64,000 nucleotides of DNA from Azospirillum baldaniorum (GTDB lineage: Bacteria > Pseudomonadota > Alphaproteobacteria > Azospirillales > Azospirillaceae). Numbering within the stretch: position 1 is the stretch's first letter; each line of letters starts with the position of its first letter. Where the stretch lies: contig NZ_CP022262.1 of assembly GCF_003119195.2 (NCBI RefSeq), forward strand, positions 144,501-208,500. Direction: 5' to 3'. Position numbers and translations under genes: made by a program. This document shows positions 52,499 through 60,720 of the stretch, piece by piece. The notes under the pieces were generated by a model. It was not told the origin of the DNA. It did not search any database and worked only from the letters and a program-made list of their open reading frames with translations.

Positions 52499-53779
52499 TC
52501 ACTCAGCAGTGCTCTGAATAGATAGCACAAAGCATGCACCTTGGGGAGCCTGAGTGGTGAGCTTGATGGAGCCATTACGACGCAACAGGAGGTCACGCAC
52601 AACCGCCAACCCCAAGCCCGTTCCGCGTCCATGCGGCTTGGTGGTGAAGAACGGCTCCATGATGCGCTCCGCGTCCTCTGCGGAGATGCCGGGACCATCG
52701 TCCTTGACAGTCACGGTTACGGACCCGTTTGCGGGCTGGCCGACGTGAAGGGTGACGTGGCCTCTCTGGTCGGTCGCATCCAGCGCGTTTACCACAAGGT
52801 TCGTGACGATCTGGGTGACTTCCGTCCGTGTCAGGTTGACCAAGGCTGCCGGCACGTCGTGAGTCAACATGATTGCGAAGGTGGGCGGGAGCGTCGATGT
52901 CAGTAGCGCAATCGAGTCGCGCAGAGCGGCGACCAGTTCTGTGCCTCCTCCGATCTCTTCCTCATTGCGGGCAAAGGACAGTACCTGACGGACCAGCCGG
53001 GCGGACCCACGGGCGCTGTCCTCGATGATGCTGAGGGCCTTGCTGAGCCGTTCTGGTTTGGTGACGGCATCTTTGCGGGCTTGCTGGCTGAGATTGATGA
53101 TGGGGTGAAGCAGGTTGTTGAGTTCATGCGCCATGCCGCCGGCAATTTCTCCGATGGCGACCATGCGGCGCTGATGCTGCTCTGCGTGTTCCCTCCGACG
53201 CTGCTCCGTCACGTCCCGCACAATGGCAATCAGCGTCTCCCCCGGTGGTGAGGCTGATGCGGGCTTGACCGTCCAGTGCAACGTCCGTCCACTCGACGGC
53301 ACGTCTCCCTCAAACTCAGGGATTTGCTGAAGCCGCAGGAGAATAGGCACGGCGTCAGGGGTGAAGCGAAGGAAGGTCGGATTGGCGAAGGCGACGCTCA
53401 GCCGGTCAGAATGATGCTCCAGCAGGGCAATGCCCAACGGCGCTTCCTCTATGGCGCGGACCAAGTTGGCATTCCTGCCGAGCAGTTCCATGCGTGTGCT
53501 GCCTAAGGCCCCCAAAAGCAAGCCTGTCGCTCCTGCGGCCAGCATGAACACCTGAAGATCGACCACATCGCGGGTGTCCAAAACTCCACGCACAAGCAGG
53601 ACAAGCCCAAGATTGACCAGAGAAGCGGTTAGCGTTGAAGCGCCAAAGCCCCATAGGAACCCGGCAACCGCTATGGGCAGGATGAGAAGGAAGAACGAAC
53701 TGGCCGGACTGGACAGCAGGTTTCGCGACAGGAACCATATCAGCAAGGCGGCAGCAGCTAATCCAGCGGATCGCGCTAA
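52499..53779 (-). pseudogene. MASE1 histidine kinase, C-terminal half (split gene)
   Basis: From the IS4-side TTA the frame reads ARSAGLAAAALLIWFLSRN, further membrane helices of MASE1, a PAS-like segment (NLVRAIEEAPLGIALLEHHSDRLSVAFANPTFLRF), then the HisKA box with the phospho-acceptor His in GGMAHELNNLLHPI. The HATPase boxes N (TNLVVNALDAT), G1 (VKDDGPGIS), F (EPFFTTKPHGRGTGLGLAVV) and G2 follow. A TTG at 53744-53746 could start a soluble-plus-helix form, but the gene is the lost half of the protein at 44275. Confidence 0.88.
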
Positions 53780-54631
53780 GAGTGCCTAACAGAACCATCT
53801 CTGGACGAAGCGCCAGCAGATGAGGCTGGCGGCGATGTTGTGGAAGGCTGTGAAGATGTCGGCGCGCCGTTCGTAGCGTAGGGCGAGGCGACGGAAGCGA
53901 GCGAACCAGGCGAGCGTACGCTCGACCACCCATCGGTGTCGGCCGAGGCGCTCACTGCTCTCGATGCCACGCCGGGCGATGCGCGGGATGATCGCCCGCC
54001 GGCGCAGCGCCTGCCGACAGTGGGCGAAGTCGTAGCCCTTGTCGGCGTGTAGCTTGGCCGGGCGGCGCCGTGGCCGGCCCGCACATTGGCGGATCGCCGG
54101 CACGGCATCGACCAGCGCCTCCAAGAGTTTGCTGTCGTGCCGGTTGGCCGGCGAGATCCTCAGGGCGAGGGGGATGCCGTTGGCATCGACAAGGATGTGG
54201 CGCTTGGAGCCCGGCTTGCCGCGATCCGTCGGGTTCGGGCCGGTCTCCTCGCCCCCCTTTTTGCCGGGACGCTGGCGCTGTCCACTGCCGCGCGATCCCA
54301 GTTGATGGCGTTGGCGTAGCCAAGCCGGTCGAGCAGCACACGGTGCAACCGCTCCCAGACGCCGGCCTGATGCCACTCGTGCAGCCGCCGCCAGCAGGTC
54401 ATGCCCGAGCCGCACCCCATCTCCACCGGCAGCAGTTCCCAAGGAATGCCTGTGCGCAGCACAAACAGGATGCCGGTCAGCGCCGCGCGGTCGTCCAGGC
54501 GTGGCCTGCCGCCTTTCGGCTTGGGCGGCTCCGGCGGGATCAGAGGCTCGATGATCGCCCATAGGGCGTCGCAAACAAGAGGGGCTGCCATACCCCTCCC
54601 AACCGCTCCACGCCGGTTTTGTTACGCACTC
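53780..54631 (-). mobile_element. IS5-family copy 4 (inverse orientation)
   Basis: An 852-bp element, almost identical to copy 1 but inverted, with TAA on both sides (53777-53779 and 54632-54634). Its right end abuts the kinase C-terminal half, its left end abuts the start of an unrelated stretch. Confidence 0.9.
53786..54591 (-). CDS. IS5-family transposase, copy 4
   Basis: First frame 54160-54591, second ending at 53786, joined by the same -1 slip. Its translation matches copy 1 except for one residue before the start of the first frame. Such near identity in inverse orientation is what an inversion by homologous recombination needs. Confidence 0.85.
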
Positions 54632-54991
54632 TAACAGCGCAATGAACGCTGCGCGTGCTATAGGCACATCGGCTGTGTACCGTCCCGGTCATAAGATGCA
54701 CATTGATAGCAGTAGATATGATAAGGGCCTTTGGCTGTTACAATCTCTACAAATTTTGCCTTGGCTTGAATAAGCTGCCCCACTTGGCTGCCGACTTGTG
54801 AATGATGCTCAAAGTCTTCACACAGTGCCTGTTCGTCAGTCAGCAAGATGCGCGCTGATATGTGCGACAGATCATCTTAAGCAGCAGCATGGCAGCGCAA
54901 GAACAGCTTATCGGGTTCTAATCATCTGGAATGTGATGAAGTTCAATTTTATGGCTACGATACTACTTTTGACGAGGTTGTACTCGCTCAT
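54632..54991. other. Gap after IS5 copy 4
   Basis: AT-rich DNA with no convincing gene start. A 62-residue minus-strand frame (54658-54846) is open but unsupported. The coding frame of the next gene is already open from about 54880 without an ATG. Confidence 0.4.
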
Positions 54992-56089
54992 TTGTGGTGC
55001 CCAAGCGACCCATATTTTTACGCTCGCCGCTCAAAGCATATTGGAGAGCTCTATCCACGATTTTTAAACATTCTAGCCGATACATACATTGCCACGCTTG
55101 AGCATGGCCGAATATTCTTGTTAGTAATGGAAGATCGCTGGCAATACGTTGATGGCTTTCGCACTCGATATCGCCACTCACGTCTGCGGTGGCAGCCATC
55201 CAGAAGCGCGCAGAAGGGCTTGCTTATGAACTATAGCGAGGGGTCGAATTGGCTGGCTTATTCTGAGGACCGGCTGCGAAAGCTTGTTGAAGAGATTGCT
55301 CGCGCGCATCGCGTCATTGTGATGATTGCCAGGACTTCTCAAAGCGTTCCGGTTAAAGCAGGTTTCATCGCTGAGGAAATGCACTCGCTGACTTTCAACC
55401 TAGACGCAATAATGAAAGGCGCTATTGCAGAAGCTTGCACTGATCGGCATGAGAGCTTCTATGATTTCGAGTTTCAGAAAAACGGCCCAAGCGACCTTGT
55501 CGTTGCAAATGAGTACATAACACTGTTAGCTCAGGTAAAGTTCTACTCTACTCCTCAAGGAACTGCTGCTGCGTTGAGGGAATTAAGAGCCGGCGTACAC
55601 GTCTATGCAAATATGCTGCTTGTTGCACCTACAGACCAAATCATTGGTGTCAGTGATGCTGCTCGCAAGACCATGTTGCGGGAGCGCGCTAAAGCGCGGC
55701 GTTTGGAAGTCGCAAACGCAGCAGAATACGTTATGAATACAGTGTCCGATGTTATTGATCTTGGTGGGGTAGTATCAAAACCAATAGCACTTAAGGAAGC
55801 ACACGATATAGCAATGTGGCCATGCGGACTAACATTTTATAGCTTCGTGGAGCCATTTATTTATGATGTCGTATTCGACATCATGCGGCAGCGTCACCAC
55901 ATTGGCGCACCACATGGCATTTCTCCGTTCCTAAATGATTATGATATGCTTCGGCAGAGCGGTTTTGACGCTGAATACATTGATGCCCTACATCGGACGA
56001 GAATGCACGTTGCGCATTGCGCCGCAACCATCCCTCCGATACCCAACATTCCATTTTATCAGGCGGATAATGAGCCTGTGCCATGGTGA
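54992..56089 (+). CDS. Island protein of unknown function, 365 residues, start uncertain
   Basis: The frame is open from about 54880 but the first usable start is a TTG at 54992. The residues read upstream of it (FYGYDTTFDEVVLAHLW) look like protein, so the true N-terminus may be lost or the gene may be a 5'-truncated remnant. The middle has RLRKLVEEIARAHRVIVMIARTSQSVPVKAGF and PSDLVVANEYITLLAQVKFYST, which looks like an alpha/beta domain. The C-terminus has YSFVEPFIYDVVFDIMRQRHHIG. No family recognised. AT-rich codon use. Confidence 0.5.
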   Translation: MWCPSDPYFYARRSKHIGELYPRFLNILADTYIATLEHGRIFLLVMEDRWQYVDGFRTRYRHSRLRWQPSRSAQKGLLMNYSEGSNWLAYSEDRLRKLVEEIARAHRVIVMIARTSQSVPVKAGFIAEEMHSLTFNLDAIMKGAIAEACTDRHESFYDFEFQKNGPSDLVVANEYITLLAQVKFYSTPQGTAAALRELRAGVHVYANMLLVAPTDQIIGVSDAARKTMLRERAKARRLEVANAAEYVMNTVSDVIDLGGVVSKPIALKEAHDIAMWPCGLTFYSFVEPFIYDVVFDIMRQRHHIGAPHGISPFLNDYDMLRQSGFDAEYIDALHRTRMHVAHCAATIPPIPNIPFYQADNEPVPW

Positions 56090-56548
56090 CGGGGAGATTG
56101 TGCCTTATGGCTTAGAGCCTGCTTGGGAACTGACCGAGAACACAATATGTCCTGGAAACGTAGTGGCTCTTACCCCTGCTTGCCGCCGCTCACTGGCAAG
56201 CCAATGAGCATCCGGATTATTCCGTGTAGGGTTGCTCTGTGGTAAGACCGCTGCCCTCACTCAGAGTGAGGCACATTGTCCGCGGTACAAGCGCCTGCCA
56301 GAGCGATGAAAGGCGCGAGCGCTAAATACACAGCTTGCGGAAATCATCGAGCTGTAGGGTGCAGCTATAGCTCTGGCTCAAGCACTACGCTTGCACCGTT
56401 TGAGAACGTGGGGCACCATAAGGGGACAAGCAAACGCGCAATATGATGTATAGGAAAATAGTCCTATAACACTTGCTGCTTAGCACAGCCTTAGCACATG
56501 CTGTGTTGCATTCTATAAAAAACAAGTACTTAAGTTAGCTCGATTGCA
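56090..56548. other. Right end of the island with candidate arm-type sites
   Basis: No coding frame is supported. TTAGCACAG (56480-56488) and TTAGCACAT (56491-56499) match the boxes beside attL and sit 50-70 bases from attR in the same orientation. Confidence 0.45.
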
Positions 56549-56596
56549 ACTGAAAATCCCCGTGTCGGCGGTTCGACTCCGTCCCTGGGCACCATT
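56549..56596 (+). repeat. attR: right 48-bp direct repeat of the island
   Basis: A perfect copy of the tRNA-Phe 3' half (bases 37171-37218). The remaining 5' half of a tRNA is not present here, so this copy cannot make a tRNA. Confidence 0.92.
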
Positions 56597-57199
56597 TTTT
56601 TTCGCCGATCAAGCCATCGGTGGCGGATCAGGCAAAGCCAACCTGTCCGTTCTGGATTTGGCACAGCGGCGAAGGACATCATTCTTCGCCTGCCGAGCTT
56701 TTAAAATCTCCGCTCTCCATAATGTCGATTTTCGTTGTTCTGGCACAATCGCCGCGCGGTTGGATCAGCAGTGCGAGCCCCTGCGGGCGGCGCATCCCAC
56801 GCGGCACCCTGCAATCCGTTGCCGATGCACAGGACACCACTGCCCGCTTCATTCGCGCCCGCAACAAGGACGCCAAGCCTTTTGCGTAGGCCAAGCCCAT
56901 CGATACCATCTCGCCAGAAATCGATCGATTGCCTGCGCTTTCCGAATGAGCCGGTGTGTTGACCTGCTGCGAAGAAACAAGCAGGCCTCCATTCACAAAA
57001 ACGCAATCCAGACGTCATTTTTTGAAGGCAATGCTTAGGGTGCTCCCAGCAAAGCCGCGGACCCACCGCTAATGCAAGCTTTCGTTCGCTTTAGGCCGCC
57101 TGCTTTCCTGTGGGAATGACGGACACCATTACGGACACCGCATCAAGCGCCTGGGTCCGGAGAAGCCCACGATGCAACTTCGGAAAGGAATGACGAATC
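56597..57199. other. Region right of the island
   Basis: It holds only the IS630 remnant described separately and a short leader before the next gene. No intact coding frame is supported. Confidence 0.5.
56785..56949 (+). pseudogene. Remnant of an IS630-family transposase 3' end
   Basis: Residues read GRRIPRGTLQSVADAQDTTARFIRARNKDAKPFA, a stop, then AKPIDTISPEIDRLPALSE. They align to the end of the IS630 transposase at 50429-51499 (RRRIRRGVFKSVADLQDAIARYIREHNKASKPF). It has an in-frame stop and lies outside attR, so it is an older, separate insertion. Confidence 0.75.
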
Positions 57200-57835
57200 A
57201 TGAAGAGGTTCCTGTTTTTCATCATCCTGGCTTTGCTGCCCAACATCGCCGCAGCCGACACCATGACCGCCAGCGATATCATCAACACCTTGAAAAGAAA
57301 CAACATGGATGTTCTCATCCCAATGTATGAAAAAGGCATTCTGATTCTCGACAGTAAGAACACCACCGTCAACGCCATGAAATTGGTTAGAAACTATGCA
57401 GCCTTCGCGGATGCTGAAGCCGAAAAGGCAAAACTCTGGTACCGCGGCATGCCGACCCAACAGGCAAATGACTTTATCAACAGCAATTACTCGAGACTGG
57501 GGTTGCCGGAGAAATCCTTCGTTGGAATTGCCCCACGATTTTCCTACGTGATGCAATATGTCACCAACTCGGATCCCGGTGTCGTTTTTGAATTTGGCAC
57601 GGACAGCGAAGGATGGCTCTACAAGCAGTGGTCTGTTGACCATCCCTGTCAAATCAAAGCAGAGGGTGGCGGCACTTACGGCCTCGGCCCCAGCGGTACC
57701 TATGCTTCCTGCAACAACGGCCCCAACGCCTATAAGCCGAAGATCGACAACTTGGGCGGCATGTTCAATACATGGCTGGCCGACAACACGATAACAGCCA
57801 AAGTCGCCTACGTCCTGGCCAACCGCAAATTGTAA
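57200..57835 (+). CDS. Small secreted protein of unknown function
   Basis: The 211-residue precursor has a signal peptide (MKRFLFFIILALLPNIAAAD) and a mature part with NTTVNAMKLVRNYAAFADAEAEKAKLWYRG and a C-terminal pair of Cys (DHPCQIKAEGG; YASCNNG) that may form a disulfide. GGAAAGGA lies upstream. No family recognised. Base composition is lower in GC than nearby core genes. Confidence 0.6.
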   Translation: MKRFLFFIILALLPNIAAADTMTASDIINTLKRNNMDVLIPMYEKGILILDSKNTTVNAMKLVRNYAAFADAEAEKAKLWYRGMPTQQANDFINSNYSRLGLPEKSFVGIAPRFSYVMQYVTNSDPGVVFEFGTDSEGWLYKQWSVDHPCQIKAEGGGTYGLGPSGTYASCNNGPNAYKPKIDNLGGMFNTWLADNTITAKVAYVLANRKL

Positions 57836-58001
57836 TACGTCCGCGCGGGCAAGAGTGGGACCTCCCCCTGCGCCATGATGACCAAGATTGAGGCCGGCAC
57901 GCCGAAGCGCCCAATTTTCTCTCAACGATGCGAATCGGATCGGGGGAGCACCACCGAACGAACCCGCCCGGCGGACAAGCCGCCGATCCTGAAATGGGCC
58001 T

Positions 58002-58916
58002 TCAGCGGCCGCGACCGGCGGAAGCCGAGGCGCAGGCCCCCAGCAACCACTCCCGGAACGCCATCAGCGGCGGGTGATGCGCCCGTGACGAGGGGTGGAC
58101 GAGGTGATAGGCGCGGTCCGGATTCCGGTAGGGCCGGTCCAGCGCTGGGACCAGCGCCCCGTCCCGCATCTCGGCCTGCACCAGCAGGGTCGGCAGCAGC
58201 GCCACCCCCAACCCGGTGATCGCCGCCTGGGCGGTGGTGGAGAACTGTTCGAAGAACATGCCGGCGCCCTCGTGCCGCTCGATGCCCTGGGCGGCGAACC
58301 AGTCCCGCCATGCCTCCGGACGGCTGGTGGTGTGCAGAAGCGGCAGCGCCACGAGGTCCGGCGCCGTGCGGATCGGGTGGGCCTCCAGGAAGGACGGGGC
58401 GCAGAGCGGCAGAACCTCCTCCTCCATCAGCCGTTCGCACACCGCCCCCGGCCAGTCGGCGGCGCCGAAATGGATGGCGGCGTCCAGATCCTCCGACCGG
58501 AAGTCGAAGGGCTCCATCTTCGTCATGAAATGGATGATGACCTGCGGGTGCGCCGCCTGGAAGGCGGGCAGGCGCGGCACCAGCCAGCGCGTGCCGAAGG
58601 TCGGCAGAACGGCCAGCTTCAGCACGCCCCCCTGCGGCGCGGTCATGACCCGCAGCGTCGCCGCCCCCACCCGGTGCAGCGCCTCCCGCACCTCCGCCGC
58701 GTAGGACTCGCCGGCCGGGGTCAGGGCCACACGCTGGTCGCGGCGCACAAACAGCGGAACGCCGAGCTGGTCCTCCAGCGCCTTGATCTGCCGGCTGACG
58801 GCGCCCTGGGTCAGCGCCAGCTCCTGCGCCGCGGCGGTGAAGCTGCCGGTGCGCGCCGCCGCCTCGAAGGCGGAGAGCGCGCTCATGGAGGGGAGAAGGC
58901 GGCGTTGCAGACCCAT
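58002..58916 (-). CDS. LysR-family regulator (GcvA-like)
   Basis: The 304-residue protein has an N-terminal winged HTH (LSAFEAAARTGSFTAAAQELALTQGAVSRQIKALEDQLGVPLFVR) and a periplasmic-binding-like effector domain (VLKLAVLPTFGTRWLVPRLPAFQAAHPQVIIHF...ITGLGVALLPTLLVQ). The wording of both parts fits the GcvA branch. It is divergent from the ThDP enzyme/ALDH pair, which are its likely targets, with a palindrome directly before its ATG. Confidence 0.9.
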   Translation of the reverse strand: MGLQRRLLPSMSALSAFEAAARTGSFTAAAQELALTQGAVSRQIKALEDQLGVPLFVRRDQRVALTPAGESYAAEVREALHRVGAATLRVMTAPQGGVLKLAVLPTFGTRWLVPRLPAFQAAHPQVIIHFMTKMEPFDFRSEDLDAAIHFGAADWPGAVCERLMEEEVLPLCAPSFLEAHPIRTAPDLVALPLLHTTSRPEAWRDWFAAQGIERHEGAGMFFEQFSTTAQAAITGLGVALLPTLLVQAEMRDGALVPALDRPYRNPDRAYHLVHPSSRAHHPPLMAFREWLLGACASASAGRGR

Positions 58917-58941
58917 GGGTCATGACTATAGCTCATGACCC
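58917..58941. promoter_or_regulatory. 25-bp palindrome at the LysR start
   Basis: GGGTCATGA (58917-58925) and TCATGACCC (58933-58941) form perfect 9-bp arms around a 7-base AT-rich centre. It touches the LysR ATG (58914-58916), lies about 55-85 bases before the ThDP gene, and fits a LysR-type T-N11-A site used for autoregulation and target control. Confidence 0.65.
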
Positions 58942-59025
58942 GGGGAAAGAAAGTCGGTTGCGCGGGGCCGGGCCTGCCGCCAGATTGAGGAGGATTTGAA
59001 CGCCCAGCCGAGGAACGAGCGCGCC

Positions 59026-60684
59026 ATGAAGACCGGAGGCCAGTTGATCGTCGATGCGCTGGAGGCGCAGGGCGTCGAGCGCGTGTTCTGCGTGCCGGGC
59101 GAAAGCTACCTCGCCGTGCTTGACGCGCTGCACGATTCCTCGATCCGCACGATCAACGCCCGCCACGAGAGCGGCGCCGCCATGATGGCGGAGGCCGAGG
59201 GTAAGCTGACCGGACGGCCGGGCATCTGCTTCGTCACCCGCGGCCCCGGCGCCACCAACGCCGCGCCGGGCGTCCATGTGGCGCAGCAGGACTCCACCCC
59301 GATGATCCTGTTCATCGGCCAGATCGAGCGCGGGATGCGCGGGCGCGACGCCTTCCAGGAGGTCGACTACACGCTCATGTTCGGCGGCATGGCCAAGTGG
59401 GTGGCGGAGATTGACAGCGCCGACCGCGTGCCGGAGATGGTCAGCCGCGCCTTCCACACCGCGCTCGCCGGCCGCCCCGGCCCGGTCGTCCTGGTGCTGC
59501 CGGAGGACATGCTGGTGGAGACGGCGGACGTCGCCGCCGCCCGCCCGGCCCAGCCGGTGGACAGCGCCCCCACCCCCGCCCAGGTCGCCGAGGTCGGGCG
59601 TCTGCTCGCCGGGGCGAAGCGTCCGCTGGTGATCGCCGGGGGCTCCCGCTGGACCGAAGACGCGGTGGCCTCGCTGCACGTCTTCGCCGAGACCTTCGCG
59701 CTGCCGGTGGCCGTCACCTTCCGCCGCCAGATGCTGTTCGACCACACGCACCCGAACTACGCGGGCGACATCGGGCTGGGCATCAACCCGAAGCTGACCG
59801 CCCTGGTGAAGGACGCCGACGTGATCCTGCTGCTCGGCGGCCGTTTCTCCGAGGTGCCGTCGCAGAGCTACGGGCTGCTCGGCATCCCGGAGACCGGCAA
59901 GACCCTGATCCACGTCCATCCGGGGGCGGAGGAGCTGGGCCGCGTCTACAACCCCGACCTCGCCATCAACGCCACGCCGGGGGGCTTCCTCGACGCCGTG
60001 GCCGGGCTGGAGGCGCCGGCCTCCCCCGCCTGGGCCGGTCGGGCCGAGGCCGCGCACGCCGCCTACACCGCCTGGAGCGAGCCGCCGGCCACCATCCCCG
60101 GCGCCGTCCAGATGGGCGCCGTCATGTCCTGGCTGCGCGACACCCTGCCCGACGACGCCATCCTGACCAACGGCGCCGGCAATTACGCCACCTGGATTCA
60201 CCGCTTCTGGCGCTTCCGCCGCTTCGGCACGCAAGCCGCACCGGTCTGCGGCTCGATGGGCTACGGCCTGCCCGCCGCCGTCGCGGCCAAGCTGCTCCAC
60301 CCGGAGCGGGACGTGGTCTGCTTCGCCGGCGACGGCTGCTTCCAGATGACCGGTCTGGAGTTCGGCACCGCCGTGCAGGAGGGCGCCAACCTCATCGTGC
60401 TGGTCATCGACAACGGCATGTACGGCACCATCCGCATGCACCAGGAGCGCGACTATCCGGGCCGCGTGTCCGGCACCGCCCTGACCAATCCGGACTTCGC
60501 CGCGCTTGCCCGCGCCTATGGCGGCCATGGCGAGACGGTGGAGCGGACGGAGGAGTTCGCCCCGGCCTTCGAGCGCGCCCGCGCCTCCGGCCGGCCGGCC
60601 ATCCTGCATGTCAGGCTCGACCCCGAGGCCCTGACGCCGAACCGCAGCCTGTCCGACATCCGCGCCGCCGGGCGCCAGCGCTAA
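59026..60684 (+). CDS. Thiamine-diphosphate enzyme (acetolactate synthase-like)
   Basis: A ThDP-dependent enzyme of 552 residues with the three usual domains. The N-terminal Pyr domain has the ThDP-activating Glu in ARHESGAAMMAEAEG. The middle domain has VIAGGSRW. The C-terminal PP domain has the metal/ThDP motif GDGCFQMTGLEFGTAVQEGANLIVLVIDNGMYG. Family members decarboxylate 2-oxo acids or condense them; the substrate cannot be read. Upstream LysR and downstream aldehyde dehydrogenase suggest a 2-oxo-acid decarboxylase whose aldehyde is then oxidised. ATG 59026 chosen; a TTG at 58996 has a better ribosome site and adds 10 residues. Confidence 0.8.
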   Translation: MKTGGQLIVDALEAQGVERVFCVPGESYLAVLDALHDSSIRTINARHESGAAMMAEAEGKLTGRPGICFVTRGPGATNAAPGVHVAQQDSTPMILFIGQIERGMRGRDAFQEVDYTLMFGGMAKWVAEIDSADRVPEMVSRAFHTALAGRPGPVVLVLPEDMLVETADVAAARPAQPVDSAPTPAQVAEVGRLLAGAKRPLVIAGGSRWTEDAVASLHVFAETFALPVAVTFRRQMLFDHTHPNYAGDIGLGINPKLTALVKDADVILLLGGRFSEVPSQSYGLLGIPETGKTLIHVHPGAEELGRVYNPDLAINATPGGFLDAVAGLEAPASPAWAGRAEAAHAAYTAWSEPPATIPGAVQMGAVMSWLRDTLPDDAILTNGAGNYATWIHRFWRFRRFGTQAAPVCGSMGYGLPAAVAAKLLHPERDVVCFAGDGCFQMTGLEFGTAVQEGANLIVLVIDNGMYGTIRMHQERDYPGRVSGTALTNPDFAALARAYGGHGETVERTEEFAPAFERARASGRPAILHVRLDPEALTPNRSLSDIRAAGRQR

Positions 60685-60720
60685 CCCTCCACCGGTTGCC
60701 TTACACCGAGGACCTTTTCC

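Larger units (their letters stand above)
37171..56596. mobile_element. Genomic island (about 19.4 kb) in tRNA-Phe
   Basis: The island is bounded by the 48-bp repeats at 37171-37218 and 56549-56596, with a tyrosine integrase next to the left repeat reading inward. Base composition is visibly AT-richer over 40.7-44.8, 46.6-50.1 and 54.7-56.5 kb than outside. Cargo is defence-like or unknown and several genes are broken. Six IS copies are inside. No conjugation or phage structural genes are seen, so it is probably mobilised by the integrase alone. Confidence 0.88.

Noticed and set aside
54658..54846. 62-residue minus-strand frame
   Set aside because: Open but with no ribosome site or recognisable family; could be real but is not supported.
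56549..56624. Second tRNA-Phe gene
   Set aside because: Only the 3' half is present; it is the att repeat of the island.
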